From Bathynomus jamesi (lineage: Eukaryota > Arthropoda > Malacostraca > Isopoda > Cirolanidae), in assembly GCA_023014485.1 (NCBI GenBank), contig JAJOZX010000090.1:1068001-1132000 (forward strand): a stretch of DNA of 64,000 bases. Direction: 5' to 3'. Position numbers and translations under genes: made by a program. Shown here in pieces: positions 31,400-43,124 of the stretch (position 1 is its first letter; the number at the start of each line of letters is the position of its first letter). The notes under the pieces are model-generated. The model ran no database searches. It had not been told where the DNA came from and worked only from the letters and a program-made list of their open reading frames with translations.

Positions 31400-32287
31400 A
31401 GGCAAGTTAAGGATGAGAGAATAATGCCATAATTGATAAAAACGTCCAATCCTTTGTCTTCATCTAGGGCACATGATGAATCAAGTTCTCAAAGTCAAAA
31501 TCACATGAATGGCATGTCATAATTCTATCACAAACACCACTAAACTGAATCCACTTGCAAAAAAAAAAATAGCCAGAACAAAACCCAACCAACTAATTAA
31601 GTCGCAGAGTAGCTAAAAAATAGCCCACTCAGGAAAAATATTTTATGAAAAAAAGTACATTATAGCCAAAATAGGAAATGTATTTTATTAAAAAAAGTAC
31701 ATTTGAACAAATTTGCACAACATAAGATATATATTTTCTTAGTCAGTTTTGAATGGCAATTCAATATATTGTACTGTTTTAACTGCACGTGAGCAGGTTA
31801 AAAGATGAATATTAACCTGGAAAAGTACCACCACTCCTTATCTTGTAGAAAATTGGGAAAAGTGCAGCAAATGCCTATCAAGGCTATTTGTAATATTAAT
31901 TTAAAAGTGTGTCCATCTTGACAACTTGCTAAAAAATTGCTAAATTTAAACAACTGCAATATGTGAAAATAGGTACTTTATAGGTTAGATAATTTTAGAC
32001 CATAAAAGGAAGCTACCTGAATTTGCAAACATCAATTTAGTACCATAAAAGGTACTTGAATTTGTAAACATTAATTTAGGAGTGTAAAAGTGGGGATACT
32101 CAAAAAGTATTTTCTTAGATCAAGTCCACAAGGCTGTTTTCTAATTTTCTTGTCCATGAGTTATCCCACTAGCCTCTAGTGAGAAAAGGTTATGCACATC
32201 TAAATTGTCCAAACCTCAAAACATTTTGAATATCTTTATTGGCAAGTGTTAAAAGAAGTCTGGGGTCTGGGATAACAGGAAAGTACC
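31400..32287. other. AT-rich stretch without recognised feature
   Basis: Only short local duplications are seen (AAAAAAGTACATT at about 31652 and 31693; AAACATYAATTTAG at about 32030 and 32065). No gene. Confidence 0.5.
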
Positions 32288-32771
32288 CTTTTTACTAGTA
32301 TGTACCAATTCTAAAATTTAACCAGTGCTGATGCTGATTCCATGAAAAACTGCTGATGCCATTTCTTTGCCTATATTTAAAAAAAATAAATTCTCTTCAT
32401 AAATTTTATTAATCTAATGTGAAAACTTTAAATTTTCATACTTTTACATTTCAAATTTGTTTAAATGTTTTCCTTAGCTCACTCCACAATATATACAGCA
32501 CCAGAATTTGTAAGTCATATACCATAACTAAAATGATGTTAAATAGTTTTATTACTTAATAAAATGATGATAATTTTAGTTTCATAAATTCAATACCAAT
32601 ATTTAAAGTAGAGTAATTGTTTTTCCTATTTTGAAAGTCTTTTCTTTCTTCAACAATGTCAATAACAAAAAAATTTGTCATTAAAATTTCAAGTCCCTGG
32701 CAGCTAATTTGAATTATAAAAAGTAGATATACAGTATAACTTGGGTTTATGAAATTATTAAAATACTTGTA

Positions 32772-32963
32772 CACTCAGACCTTGCTAATTTGACACCCAG
32801 TATTTCGGATATTGCGATAACTCAGCTATTTTCCTGCGTGTTGAAATATCAGCCAAATTTCGCCAAATCTTCCAAAATTTGCCTTACATTTTAACATGCA
32901 GAAAAATAGCTGAATTATTGTGATATTTGAAATACTGAGTGTTGAATTAGTGAGGTCTGAGTG
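32772..32963. mobile_element. Pogo/Tigger-type MITE, palindromic, TA duplication
   Basis: CACTCAGACCTTGCTAATT on the left pairs with the inverse AATTAGTGAGGTCTGAGTG on the right; TA flanks both ends. The full 192 bp is an imperfect hairpin. Confidence 0.8.
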
Positions 32964-33111
32964 TAATAAAAATTCTGTAGAACACATCACCCAAAATTAT
33001 ATACCAGATAATAATTTTGTGATGTATTGTAATGTGTTTTAACAGAATCTGCCATCTGTTTTTTGTGCAGTTGAGCAGGTTTTGAAATATTTTTTTTCAA
33101 AGAAATGTATA

Positions 33112-33921
33112 CAGACCTGCTATAATGCACAGGATGTGTTCCTGAAAAACAGTGTTATGCAAATGCATACAATGACATTCACATTTTCCTATAGGGGCAA
33201 TGTTATAAGTTTGGGATGTGTTCTTGCCAAATTATTTTTCCTGTAAAGTCAATGTATTATTAATTTAACCCCTTTTATCAAAATATATTAATATAAAATG
33301 GATAAAAAACAAATATTACAAGCAAAACATTTATTTAATGTACATAAATACGGTACATGATTAAAAAATGTTAAAGTAGCTACATAAAGAGCATCTTCTC
33401 CATCACCTTGTGTTGTAGCAGCAGCTGGCTTCTTAAAATATGCATCTAACATTGACTGCAGTGCCTCCTTTTTCTCCCCAATAAATTTCCTTGTAGCATC
33501 AGAGAAGATCCTCTAATTTTCTGTTGAATGTGCTGCTCTATTCCATGTTGGGATCATTGTCAGCAAGATGTTTTGCAAGGACATCAGCATCAGCCAAAGA
33601 AAATGCTTAGACCTGACAATTTTGCTACTATGAGCTGTTTTGTTTTACTGGTGCCTCTTCTGGTTTATCATTATTTTTTGAATCATCTGCTGCTCTTTGT
33701 TCCTCAATCTGTATTAATTCACCATTCATTAATTCTTGTGAGTGTCCCTCCAGCAGCTCTCTGATGTCGATTTACAACAGTTTACATACTGTATTTTTGT
33801 TTATTATTTAAAAACTACGTAACTTCAAATTATGCATGTAATAACATTTTCATGGTGTTAAAAAATAAACCTCAACTCCAAATGCAGGTTATAATACCGT
33901 GTGTTGTAGCAGGTCTGACTG
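33112..33921 (-). mobile_element. Tigger/pogo-like element with transposase remnant
   Basis: Left CAGACCTGCTATAATG and inverted right CAGTCAGACCTGCTACAA, next to TA. On the minus strand the region 33620-33775 reads IRELLEGHSQELMNGELIQI, similar to the C-terminal acidic region of Tigger transposases (ELT...L..LEEQR). Heavily decayed. Confidence 0.6.
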
Positions 33922-34259
33922 TATCAAAAGCTGCTCAATTTCACAAAAACTGGAGACTAGATTCTGTTAAAATACATCAAATAAATATTTTCTGCTATGT
34001 AATTTAATTTTCTTTATTGTAACCTTACCTAACTTATATTTCTAAATACTTAAAATAAAGTCAACATAATAAGATGGTTTAAAATATAAAGTACAATTAA
34101 TATAGAATTATTAGTAATATGGAGTAGGAGATTACAATAGTTTATAATATTTAGAGATTAGCTTGTTAGAGAAAATGTAAATTTATGAGCAACTTAACTT
34201 ATTAAGCTTTGTCTTTCTGGTGAATAAAATATTTTTGTATAATTACACTTTGAAATGAG

Positions 34260-37200
34260 CATGACCAGATTTGAAAAAATTTACTGGAGCACAGCTCTGA
34301 ATTTACTTTTTTTCCCCTTACACCACTAGATAGGTTAATGATAGTAAACTCTTGAATTGACGACATACCAATTACAAATTGTTTTAGCTAAACATAATAA
34401 TACAATAATGTATAGTTTATAACTCACCTTAAGTTTATTTATTCATTGCAGCAGCAACAGTGGACAATGTTAGACCTTTCATGTAGGCATTTGTTGTGAA
34501 TTTACTGCCATGTATGCTTGGCCACTGATCAATGGCTTTCTGTGTGATCATTACAGCAGATCTAGTGCCTGGAGCTGGACCCTCCTTCACAATTCTGCAC
34601 AACTTAGTCAAATGAGATGGCTTAATGGATCCTTTGTGTTCAACAATGTAACCAAGAATGGAGAATGTCCCTTCAGCTGGTGCTTCACTCCAGGCAGTTG
34701 ATCCATCTTTATCAAAATGCTTTAATCTCTCTGTGATTCCTTTCCACAGCTGTTCTATATATTCTGTCAGCCAATTTATCACTGAGTCTTTTGTAAAACT
34801 ACTTTCAGATCTGGTTCTGGATGGTCTAGCAACTTCAGCAACCTGGTAGTAATCAGAATGTTTCTTGATGTATTTGTAAACTTCATTTAGGATGTAATCC
34901 TCAGCTGTTAGTTCCTTTTGCTGCCCTGTGGTATCATGCTTAAATTCAGAAACTACATCATTTGCATTTCCTCCATTAGCTAATTTGGAAATTGTTTCCA
35001 TCACTCTTAACATAACAGTTTTCCCTCCTTCTTTATAAAATATATTTTCTACAAATTCTGCACTAACTGTGGTTTTTTGAGCTACTTGCAACATAATCTT
35101 TGTTACATAGGAAATCAATACATAGAACTTGGCACTAATTTCTTTCTCTTGTGGATGATTAAAAAAAACACAATTTTCCACAAATCTGTCAAATTGATCA
35201 AATTCGTAATTAACCATGCGAGTATCAGATTTGAGTTTTGGTCTCTTAAAACCAATGATATTGTCAAGAACCATATTGGTATAGTCAAGGCCTGATCTCA
35301 GATTTGAAGAGTGATTCTGAATAAAGTCTAAAAGCTCACTTAGTTTACAAATTTTCTTCAATGCATCAACGTGGGCTCTGTTCACAAGATGCATTAAGTC
35401 CCATCGAAATTTGAAATTTTCTCCAAACAACTTTTTCATTTCGTTTTTAAATGGCTCATTGTCCTTACAAAAAGCCCCATCTCCAACCATTCCAGATACC
35501 TTGGATTTAATTGCTTCTTCAGATAGTTTCAAGTGATTAGGAGACTTCAACACATCAAAAATTTCATTAGCCAAATAAACTCCTGATTTGCTGCGTACTA
35601 AATTTATCCCAGCAAGTTTTACAGTCTTATCATCTTCACTCATAACTAATACAACTAGCATGCTTAATCCCAAAATTGTTCCAATGTCAGCTGTTATTGT
35701 TACTGAAGTTTGTTCTAAGAACCACTTTACAGTTTGTTCTTTAAGTTGATTATCTAATAGCTCTCAAATTGTCTCGCACGCATGTGTGCTATGATTCAAA
35801 TTTCCAACCTCACAACCTGACCTATGTAATACAGCTAGAGGTACTGGATATAGAGCCCATGCAGTGTTTGTTTTCATTATGTAGTATAAGATGTTGCCAC
35901 ATAAGTCTTCTATGCGTTTAGTAGTGTTCCGAGAAGATGTTTTCATCACTTCATAAACAGCAGCTCTTTGATGATGCTGAAGTTTAATTAAATGTCTCTT
36001 CAGGTGGGTTTTCAGATTTCTAAACCATCTCTCTTGATTTTCTCCTTGTTTGCATACATAGGTTAAATCTTTAACATTGAAGTAACCTTTTATGTTAGAA
36101 TGTTTGTCTGAAGCACATGCTTTGGGGTCTGTGCAAGCTATGCAATATAATGTAAACATTTTATCATCAGAAGCATCATCAATATCTTCTTGATTATCAT
36201 CATCTTCATCCTCAACAGCTATATCTACATCAGGCATATTAGTGTCACTATTTGCAATGTTTTCCATTATATCACTTGGTACTGAAAATGAATCATCAGC
36301 ATGCCCTAGATCCTCTTTTCCACCAATTTGAATGTAGATTTGATCAAATCATTGTTCAGGATTTCTTGTATTGATTTACACTTGCTTAAATGGGCTATGG
36401 AAATGTCAAATTTGTTGCTTTTTGCTTTATTAGTTTGGATGCAACACTTGAACTTGAAGGCATATTTTGACTTCTCTTTATTAACCACAACAGCTTGGTG
36501 AGTTTCTTTTGTTAGGCGCAAAATTGCATTCAATGTCTTCTGGATTTGGGAATTTTCAAATTCCTCTAAAGCAGTTTTGTTAGTCTGATGCGCAGATTCC
36601 TCACTTACCTTTTGTTTCTTAGGTGGAGGAGAAGCACTTTCTTCAGTCTGTGAAACATCTAGTGAAAAAGTTTCATTTCTAGATTAGCAGTTGATGAAGT
36701 TGGTTCATTTTTCTGAGGTCTAGCACTAGCACATTTTGTGAACAAACTAAATGACTGCTTTGCCGTATCTCTTGCTGCACTTCATCCTGGTATTTCTTTA
36801 CTGCAATATCTAAGCTGTGGGCCCAAACTCTGGGACCTCTTGTATTGTAACAAATATTTTTTTGGAATTAAAATGTTCCTCCCAGTTTTGCTTCTTTGAA
36901 TATTTGTTCTTGCATTGACCACAAAAGTAACCCCTTTTAACACCCTCACTTTTCTCTCCAACTTCATCAATATTAGGATCCATTATTGATTATTGACTAC
37001 CTGAAAAAATACAAAATAAGTAAAAGTTAGTAAATATAGTATGGTAAAAGTAAGTAAATATAGTACAATGAAAGTAAGTAAAAGTAAGTGCTTTAAACTT
37101 AGTAAAAGTAAGGAAGAGTAAGTAAAAGTAGGTAAGTAAAAGTAAGTTTAAACTTAACTAAACTTTTCAATTCTAGAGTCATGGTGGATTACTTAAAACC

Positions 37201-37545
37201 GCACAAGTAATTATCTGGCCAATTTATCAAACCTGGCCGAGATCAATGGAACATAGTCCAATCCTGATAATTTTATATTAAAAAAATATACATTTTAATA
37301 ACATTTTAATTATCAAAACATTGAAGCTTAACAAAAAATAAAAATAATTGTTAAATATGGAATTACCAACTAAACTTAAAATAACTAAATTTGTAATTTA
37401 AAAAAATTGGTTTGTACAAGAACGTATACGCAAAAAAATTGCATAACGTCTAGTGGATGAACAAAACCCAAACCCAAATTTACTTTTTCTCATGGTCAAA
37501 TTTACTGGAGCAATGCTCCCAAGATCCCAGGAATCTGGAGTCATG
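34260..37545 (-). mobile_element. Unassigned hAT-like transposon, copy 1, TSD GAAATGAG
   Basis: Exact 8-bp duplications GAAATGAG at 34252-34259 and 37546-37553. Ends CATGACCAGATTTG and inverted CATGACTCCAGATT. It is nearly identical over its whole length to 57494-60801, which has its own different duplication, so the boundaries are certain. It carries one long gene on the minus strand. Confidence 0.93.
34435..36983 (-). pseudogene. Long transposase-like protein (zinc fingers plus RNase H-like core), copy 1
   Basis: Reading down the minus strand from ATG at 36983: a C2H2-like finger (YFCGQCKNKYSKKQNWEEHF), an acidic and Ser-rich linker with PPPKKQK, a second Cys/His cluster (LYCIACTDPKACASDKH...KTHLKRHL), then VTITGDIGTILGLSMLVVLV and SGMVGDGAFCKDN with WDLMHLVNRAHVDALKK, suggestive of an RNase H-fold core, and a C-terminal region ending STVAAAMNK at 34435. 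Lesions: small indels near 36690 and 36773, a stop in place of the Cys codon at about 35765, and breaks around 36300. Total length would be about 800-850 residues. I recognise it only as a hAT-like uncharacterised family; catalytic residues are not established. Confidence 0.7.
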
Positions 37546-37821
37546 GAAATGAGTATAAATTATCATAGTTATTTTTTTGTCTGTTCAGTTTTCTATAGAT
37601 ATAGATTTTACTTTGTAATGGAAATTTTCATATTTCAAAGAATTGGTGAGAATCAGTTAAATTTGGCTGATGCTGATGCCAGAAAAATAGCTGATTCTGT
37701 TGATGCTGATTAATTGGTACATCACTACGTTTTACACAGCAAACCAGAGGTAGTGGGTTTGCATGGTACTAGTTATATATACACAATATATTAGTTTCAT
37801 AATATTATCACCATTTTTCAG

Positions 37822-37889
37822 ATTTACAAAACTGCTTAAAATTTGAAGAAAGATGTCTCAAGTTCAACCCAAGGAGCAACTAGGATTAG
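37822..37889 (+). other. Possible host coding exon (weak)
   Basis: Acceptor CCATTTTTCAG|ATTT, a short 5' leader, ATGTCTCAAGTTCAACCC in good context (GAAAG before ATG) and donor GGATTAG|GTGAGCT. It would encode MSQVQPKEQLGL and end in phase 1. It lies outside recognised transposons. No partner exon was identified. Confidence 0.25.
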
Positions 37890-37913
37890 GTGAGCTATAT
37901 ACAGTACATATAT

Positions 37914-37943
37914 GCTACACCTCATCAGGTGATGAGGTGTAGC
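37914..37943. repeat. Perfect 14-bp-stem hairpin
   Basis: GCTACACCTCATCA, a 2-base loop, then the exact inverse TGATGAGGTGTAGC. Confidence 0.9.
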
Positions 37944-38063
37944 TCTGAATAAATGAAAGGCCTTGGAATCATTTTTCTTTTTCCTTGTGGGTTTGCAGCA
38001 TTCATTCATTTCATGTGTTTAATTGTGAAATTCATCTCATATATATATATATACACACACACA

Positions 38064-38635
38064 CAGGGTGTTTCACAACCAGTCTGCCATACTTTTGGGG
38101 GTGATAATCAAGTAAAAAAGTTAATATAACATAGGTGTTATTTCCAACCATTGAGGAGCTATGGACATTTTAAGATGTGCAAACAACAAATCCCTATGTG
38201 TGTGTAATTTGATAGATGACAGCACTGGTGGTAGTTTCAGTTAACAAAGTTACCACTATAATCCTCAGTTTTTCCTTTCATTTGGTTCTGATCTGTGGTA
38301 GTAGTATGGTGTCAAAAAGGTTGAGTGCAGAAATGTTATGTAATGTTGCAAGAGTCACCTTTTATTGTCACCTTTTTTCCAGTTTCTGGTAACCCACAGT
38401 TCACTTTGCCTCAACTTTTCAGCAATCCACTTTTGATTGATAAATGTTGCTTCTGCTTCCATTGCTTCACAGTGTACTGTACATCGGCTCATGTCTGATC
38501 AGTAAGTCTCTGGTCATTTGGCATGGTTCAGATTTTGTAAAATATAAAATAGGTCCTATTAGAATGTAAAGCTATCAAATATATCCATTACTAATTCTTC
38601 TACAGACTCCTGGACAAAGGTTATGCACCACCCTG
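38064..38635. mobile_element. Mariner-type MITE with CAGGGTG ends
   Basis: Left CAGGGTGTTTCACAACC after a CA microsatellite and inverted right CAGGGTGGTGCATAACC followed by TA. Possibly an internally deleted Tc1/mariner element; no clear transposase. A second mariner-like left end (CAGGGTGTCCAAGAAATGG) starts at about 38656 without an obvious partner. Confidence 0.55.
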
Positions 38636-38659
38636 TAGACTGAAATATTTAACATACAG

Positions 38660-39055
38660 GGTGTCCAAGAAATGGTGCTTAAAAGAAGTTATTTTTCTTA
38701 TTAATTATTTAATATATACAGTTGAGTGCCAATTATCTGCCAGCCTATGTTCCTGACCCTCAGCACATAACTGATTCTCCCCATAAAAAATAGGTAATTA
38801 AATGTGACATTAAAACCCACACTAATAGACAGAGTTCATTTCCACAATAGTTTTGATGCCCACTGGTATCCTCTTTGGGTGGATACAGATAAATGAATGA
38901 ACAAAAGTGAGTAAGAAAACAATCCAGGAAAGGTAAGGAACATTCAAGAAGGGCAGAGACCATTAAGAAATTCACACCTAGGTTAGATCCTGTTCACCCA
39001 ACACTGGAAGGGATTTTTTGATCAAAGAATCTCATTAACCACTTAATGAATTTGC
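38660..39055. other. Stretch without recognised gene
   Basis: Contains CAGTTGAGTGCCAATTATC near 38721, reminiscent of a pogo-type tip, but no partner end was found. Confidence 0.35.
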
Positions 39056-39401
39056 CTGAGTATTAGGGTGTATCAAAAATGGCAACTTTCAAAAATTGAT
39101 TTGGCCCTACGTTATTATGGTTACATTCCCTAAAAAAAATTCACATGCAAAATTTCAGGTCAATTGATTAATATCTACTGGGTCCACCTAGCTCCTAAAC
39201 TTTTACAAAAATGACAATTTTTGGGATAAATTGCCTTAAATTATTTTTTTCACATATACCTTTATTTTATTGAATTGAATGATCCTTAAGGTACTTATAG
39301 GCCTAGTATGTTTAGTTTGCTTGTGTTTAAGCCATAGCTACTATTAATAAACATCATTTGCCATCATGAAATACCTATAGCTATTTTTTCTTATTTTCAG
39401 A

Positions 39402-39791
39402 CATGTAGACTACTTTAATATTAATCTATGTTTGTATTACAGGTCAATTTTTGATATATGTTGGATTGTTGGTGATAATAGTTGATATATGATATAATGG
39501 ATAATAGTGGTAAAGCCAGTGAAGCCACTTCTAGTGGTGCAGATAAAGTTGATGTAAAAACATGAAAAAAACCTGTATATTTGGATTAGGTCCTGGCATG
39601 TAGACTACTTTAATATTAATCTGTTTGTATTACAGGTCAATTTTTGATATATGTTGGATTGTTGGTGATAATAGTTGATATATGATATAATGGATAATAG
39701 TGGTAAAGCCAGTGAAGCCACTTCTAGTGGTGCAGATAAAGTTGATGTAAAAACATGAAAAAAACCTGTATATTTGGATTAGGTCCTGGCA
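39402..39791. repeat. 195-bp tandem duplication spanning acceptor and start codon
   Basis: CATGTAGACTACTTTAATA at 39402 recurs at 39597; both units contain TTGTATTACAG and ATGGATAATAGTGGTAAAG. The units differ by only a small indel. Confidence 0.95.
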
Positions 39792-42673
39792 TCACAAATA
39801 ACGATGCAAAGATTGTAGGATGTCGCTTGCCAACAAGTGAACAAGTTCTTAGATGTTTCCTATTTCACCAGCAACAGGGTCTAAAAGAGAGAAGAACTAA
39901 GCGAGATATAGCTAAAATTGTTTTAACAGAAATTCAACCATTCTACAATAAAGCCAACATACCAATGATTACTGAGAAAAAAGCATGTGAGAAAATAATT
40001 TCATTGTCAGAAAAGAATGCGAAACAGAGAAATTCCATTGAAAAGAAGAGAGCTACAAAGTACAGTAATACCTCGCTTTACGACGCCTCGCTTTACAATA
40101 CCCCAGGTTTACGAATTTTATTTTAAACAAAATAAAAAATAAATAAAGTTAAAAAAAACAATATTAAACATCAAAAATAAATCGTACACATCAAAAATAA
40201 GTACATATTGTTCGTGCATGCATTTGTTCACTCTGGCGGAGCATTTTTATCTGAAAAGAAAAAATCTTTAAAACAAACCACTTTGGATGTATTTTTCAAG
40301 AGTCCTCCATCCACGACTGCATCTACAAGTGCGTCTGAAGGTGCTTCTACGAGTGAGTCAAATAAAAATTAAACTTTTTGTCTCTTTTTACATATATCTT
40401 TGCTTTGTTTTTCATTTCATTAAACCATTGCTGCATAAATTATCATTTTATTACCTTTTCTTGCGATTTTTTTAATAAATTTGTTCCAAGAACGTATCCC
40501 TTAATATAACATTAAGCCTATGGGAAATAATGCCTTGCTTTACGATGCCTCACTTTACGATTGGATGCTGGGAACGCAATAATTCGTAAGCGAGGTATGC
40601 CTGTACAAAGACAAGACTAGAAGATATGGAAATGCAACTTAAAATGACTTTTCCACTGTGGATTGAAAATACCGAAAAAATTATGAGTAATCCAGAAGAT
40701 ATACAATTTCTTCAATCTATGCAAGGGGATAGAATTGCTTCTTTTGGAGCTCATGATCAAACTTTAGCATCCAAAATGAAGCATTAATTTTTGAAAATGT
40801 GAAGAAAATGCGAGAAAAGAAAAGGAATTGAGAGACACTGAAGCTTCTTGCAGTTATGTTGAATTAGAAAGCAGTAGCACAAGCGATACAACTACCATTG
40901 AGAGTGAGTCAGAAGCTAATGATGGAGCTGAAAAAGATGGAAAATCCACACAGTCAACAGTCTGTTTAGGTACTCAAGCTATCATTACTCATGACATTCT
41001 GAAAAGACCGAAACTTGTTTCTTTGGCATCAAGAATGAAAATGACTCTGGCACAACAGGCTGCATTCACAAAAGCTTTTGTTGAAGAATGTGGTGGTAAC
41101 ACTAAGGCAGTGGCAACTTCATATGCTACAGCTGATAGAGCAAGACGCGAAGTAGCCCAAAAAAATTTCAAGTTCCATTAAAAAATCCTGGAATCCTCCT
41201 AAATTGGCCTCTCTTCATTGGGATTTGAAAATAATTTCTACTCTGCAGGATAAATATGTTACAGAAGAATGATTAGCCATATCAGTTGGAAATTCAATGG
41301 ATCTCAAACTACTTGGTATTCCATCATATCATCCTAGTGCTGGTGGCAGTGGCCAATCTGGGAAAAACTTGACTGAAGAAGTTATGAAGCTACTGAAATT
41401 GTGGAACTGCTCTGATTCAATAGTGAACTTGGTTTTCGACACTACAGCAACCAACACAGGACATGTGAGCGCTGCATGCATAACTATCCAACAAGAGATT
41501 GGACGGCCTTTATTATGGTCTGCATGCAAGCATCATGTTGGTGAAGTTATTATGAGTCATGTGTTTTAGGACATGAAAGTAGAAACTTCGAGTGGACCAG
41601 AAATTAATGTCTTTAACAGATTTCGAGAAAAGTTTCAGTGGATTTCCAAGGATGAAAAATTGAAAAAAATTGACTTCAATCAGTACTCCAAAGCTGTCCA
41701 GGAGATTCTTCAGGAATGGACTGATTATGCAATTCAAATAAGTAATATAGAAAAGCAACATACACGATATGACTACAAACAATTTTCTGACTTAGTTGTG
41801 TTATACTTAAATGCAGGACCTAGTGATAAGGATATAACCCTTCAGCGACCTGGTGCTATACATAGAGCCAGATGGATGAGTAAAGCAATATATGCTCTAA
41901 AAATTGCATTACTAGAAGATAATATCTCGAAACTACCTTCAGTAACAATCACAAACAAGCAACAAATTCTGAAACTAAGAGACTTTGCAACCTTTATTTC
42001 ACTGATTTACTACCAATGGTGGATGACCTGCTCTTCAGTTTTTGATGCACCATGGCACGATTTGCAGCTTTACAAAAAGCTTCTTAGATACGAGGAAGTA
42101 AATAAGCAAATAGCAAAAAGTGCTCTAACATCTTTGAAATGTCATCTCTGGTACCTTTCATCAGAGATGATTCCTCTTGTATTATTCAGCGATTTGGTTC
42201 CAAAAAATGAACTTCGTGCTATAACAAACCATCTACTTTCCTATAAACCACACAAGATTGAGACAGTGGTTCCAGAAGGTAGACATGGATCTAGTTTTGG
42301 AAAGCCTAATTTCCCTACCAATCTATGATCGGAAACCACACTAGCTGACTTGGTTGACAAAAACTCATGGTTCATATTCTCTTCACTACAGTTAGACTAT
42401 GATTTTTTAATGGTTGAGATTGTTGAATGGAAAACAACAGCATCATTTATATCTTCCAAAGAAAAACTTTTCGCTATAAATGTCATAAATGATGGCTCTG
42501 AGAGGGCAGTAAAACTATGCAGTGACTTTTATGAGGCTGCAAGGACTGAAGAACATCTTCAAAATGTTCTCCAAGTTGTAGAAGCTGACAGAAAAGCCAC
42601 TCCTAATCTGAGAAAGAGACAAGCTTCATTATCATCTGTTTTAGAAGAAAAAAGGACAAAGAAGAAGAATTAA
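39494..42673 (+). pseudogene. Transposase-like protein of the TAGGGTG element
   Basis: Begins near MDNSGKASEATSSG (39690, also 39496 because of a duplication); a frameshift leads to MKKTCIFGLGPGITNNDAKI (39755). The gene is cut by a Tigger element at 40063 and resumes with EDMEMQLKMTFPLWIENTEK. The core shows VNLVFDTTATNTGHVSAACI (candidate Asp), then LLWSACKHHVGEVIMSHVF (CX2H), and GAIHRARWMSKAIYALK (RW), the spacing seen in hAT cores. The C-terminus ends EEKRTKKKN at 42673. Several frameshifts and stops (near 41180, 41572, 42328) inactivate it. Relatives occur widely in invertebrates as uncharacterised proteins; I do not know a family name. Confidence 0.7.
40063..40603 (+). mobile_element. 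Tigger/pogo element with CAGTAATACCTCGC ends, TA duplication
   Basis: Left CAGTAATACCTCGCTTTACG and inverted right CAGGCATACCTCGCTTACG with TA on both sides. The internal frame KSLKQTTLDVFFKSPP followed by STTASTSASEGAST to a stop near 40370 is the typical low-complexity C-terminus of a Tigger transposase. It interrupts the host element's gene. Confidence 0.88.
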
Positions 42674-43124
42674 GATATCAATAAGCAATAAATCAATTTT
42701 TACAAGTATTTTATCATGAAATACCATTTTTAATAGGTGGAGGTGGTTGGTGGGATGCTTGGCAAGTTGGGTCCTCATCCCGCATCCTGGTAACTTCATG
42801 ATTCTCAGAATAATACAAAAAAAAGTCTAAAAAGACAGATAATTTCATGAATTGAGGCTAAAACTTGCCTAAAACTAACTATATTTACAATTTTTTTTCC
42901 AAACAAAATCTACAACGCTTACACACAAGATTTTCTAGTCAAACCATAAAATTCCACAATTGTCAAATTTTTATCTTCGAGGTGGACACTAAATATTGTC
43001 AGAACAGCTTGAAACGTGGACACTGAAGGTTTGTTGGGGATTGTAACCATAATATCATAGGGCTGAATCAATATCCGAAGTTCAAAAATTTACCCATTAT
43101 AGGCTGATGCACCCTACTGAGTAT

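Larger units (their letters stand above)
32296..37727. mobile_element. hAT shell with TAGTGATGTACCAATT ends
   Basis: Left TAGTATGTACCAATT and inverted right TAGTGATGTACCAATT, flanked by CTTTTTAC (32288-32295) and CGTTTTAC (37728-37735), an 8-bp duplication with one mismatch. Subterminal words GCTGATGCTGAT and inverses occur at both ends. Most of its length is younger insertions. Confidence 0.6.
39064..43116 (+). mobile_element. Unassigned hAT-like transposon with TAGGGTGYATCA ends, TSD CTGAGTAT
   Basis: Ends TAGGGTGTATCA (39064) and inverted TAGGGTGCATCA (to 43116), flanked by exact 8-bp duplications CTGAGTAT at 39056-39063 and 43117-43124. The tips match the YARNG rule of hAT elements. It carries a gene on the plus strand and a Tigger insertion at 40063-40603. 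Confidence 0.88.

Noticed and set aside
34435..36983. Duplicated host zinc-finger gene
   Set aside because: Two copies with their own exact 8-bp duplications and inverted tips show transposition rather than gene duplication.
38656..39055. Second complete mariner element starting CAGGGTGTCC
   Set aside because: Only a left tip is visible; no inverted partner or transposase could be found.
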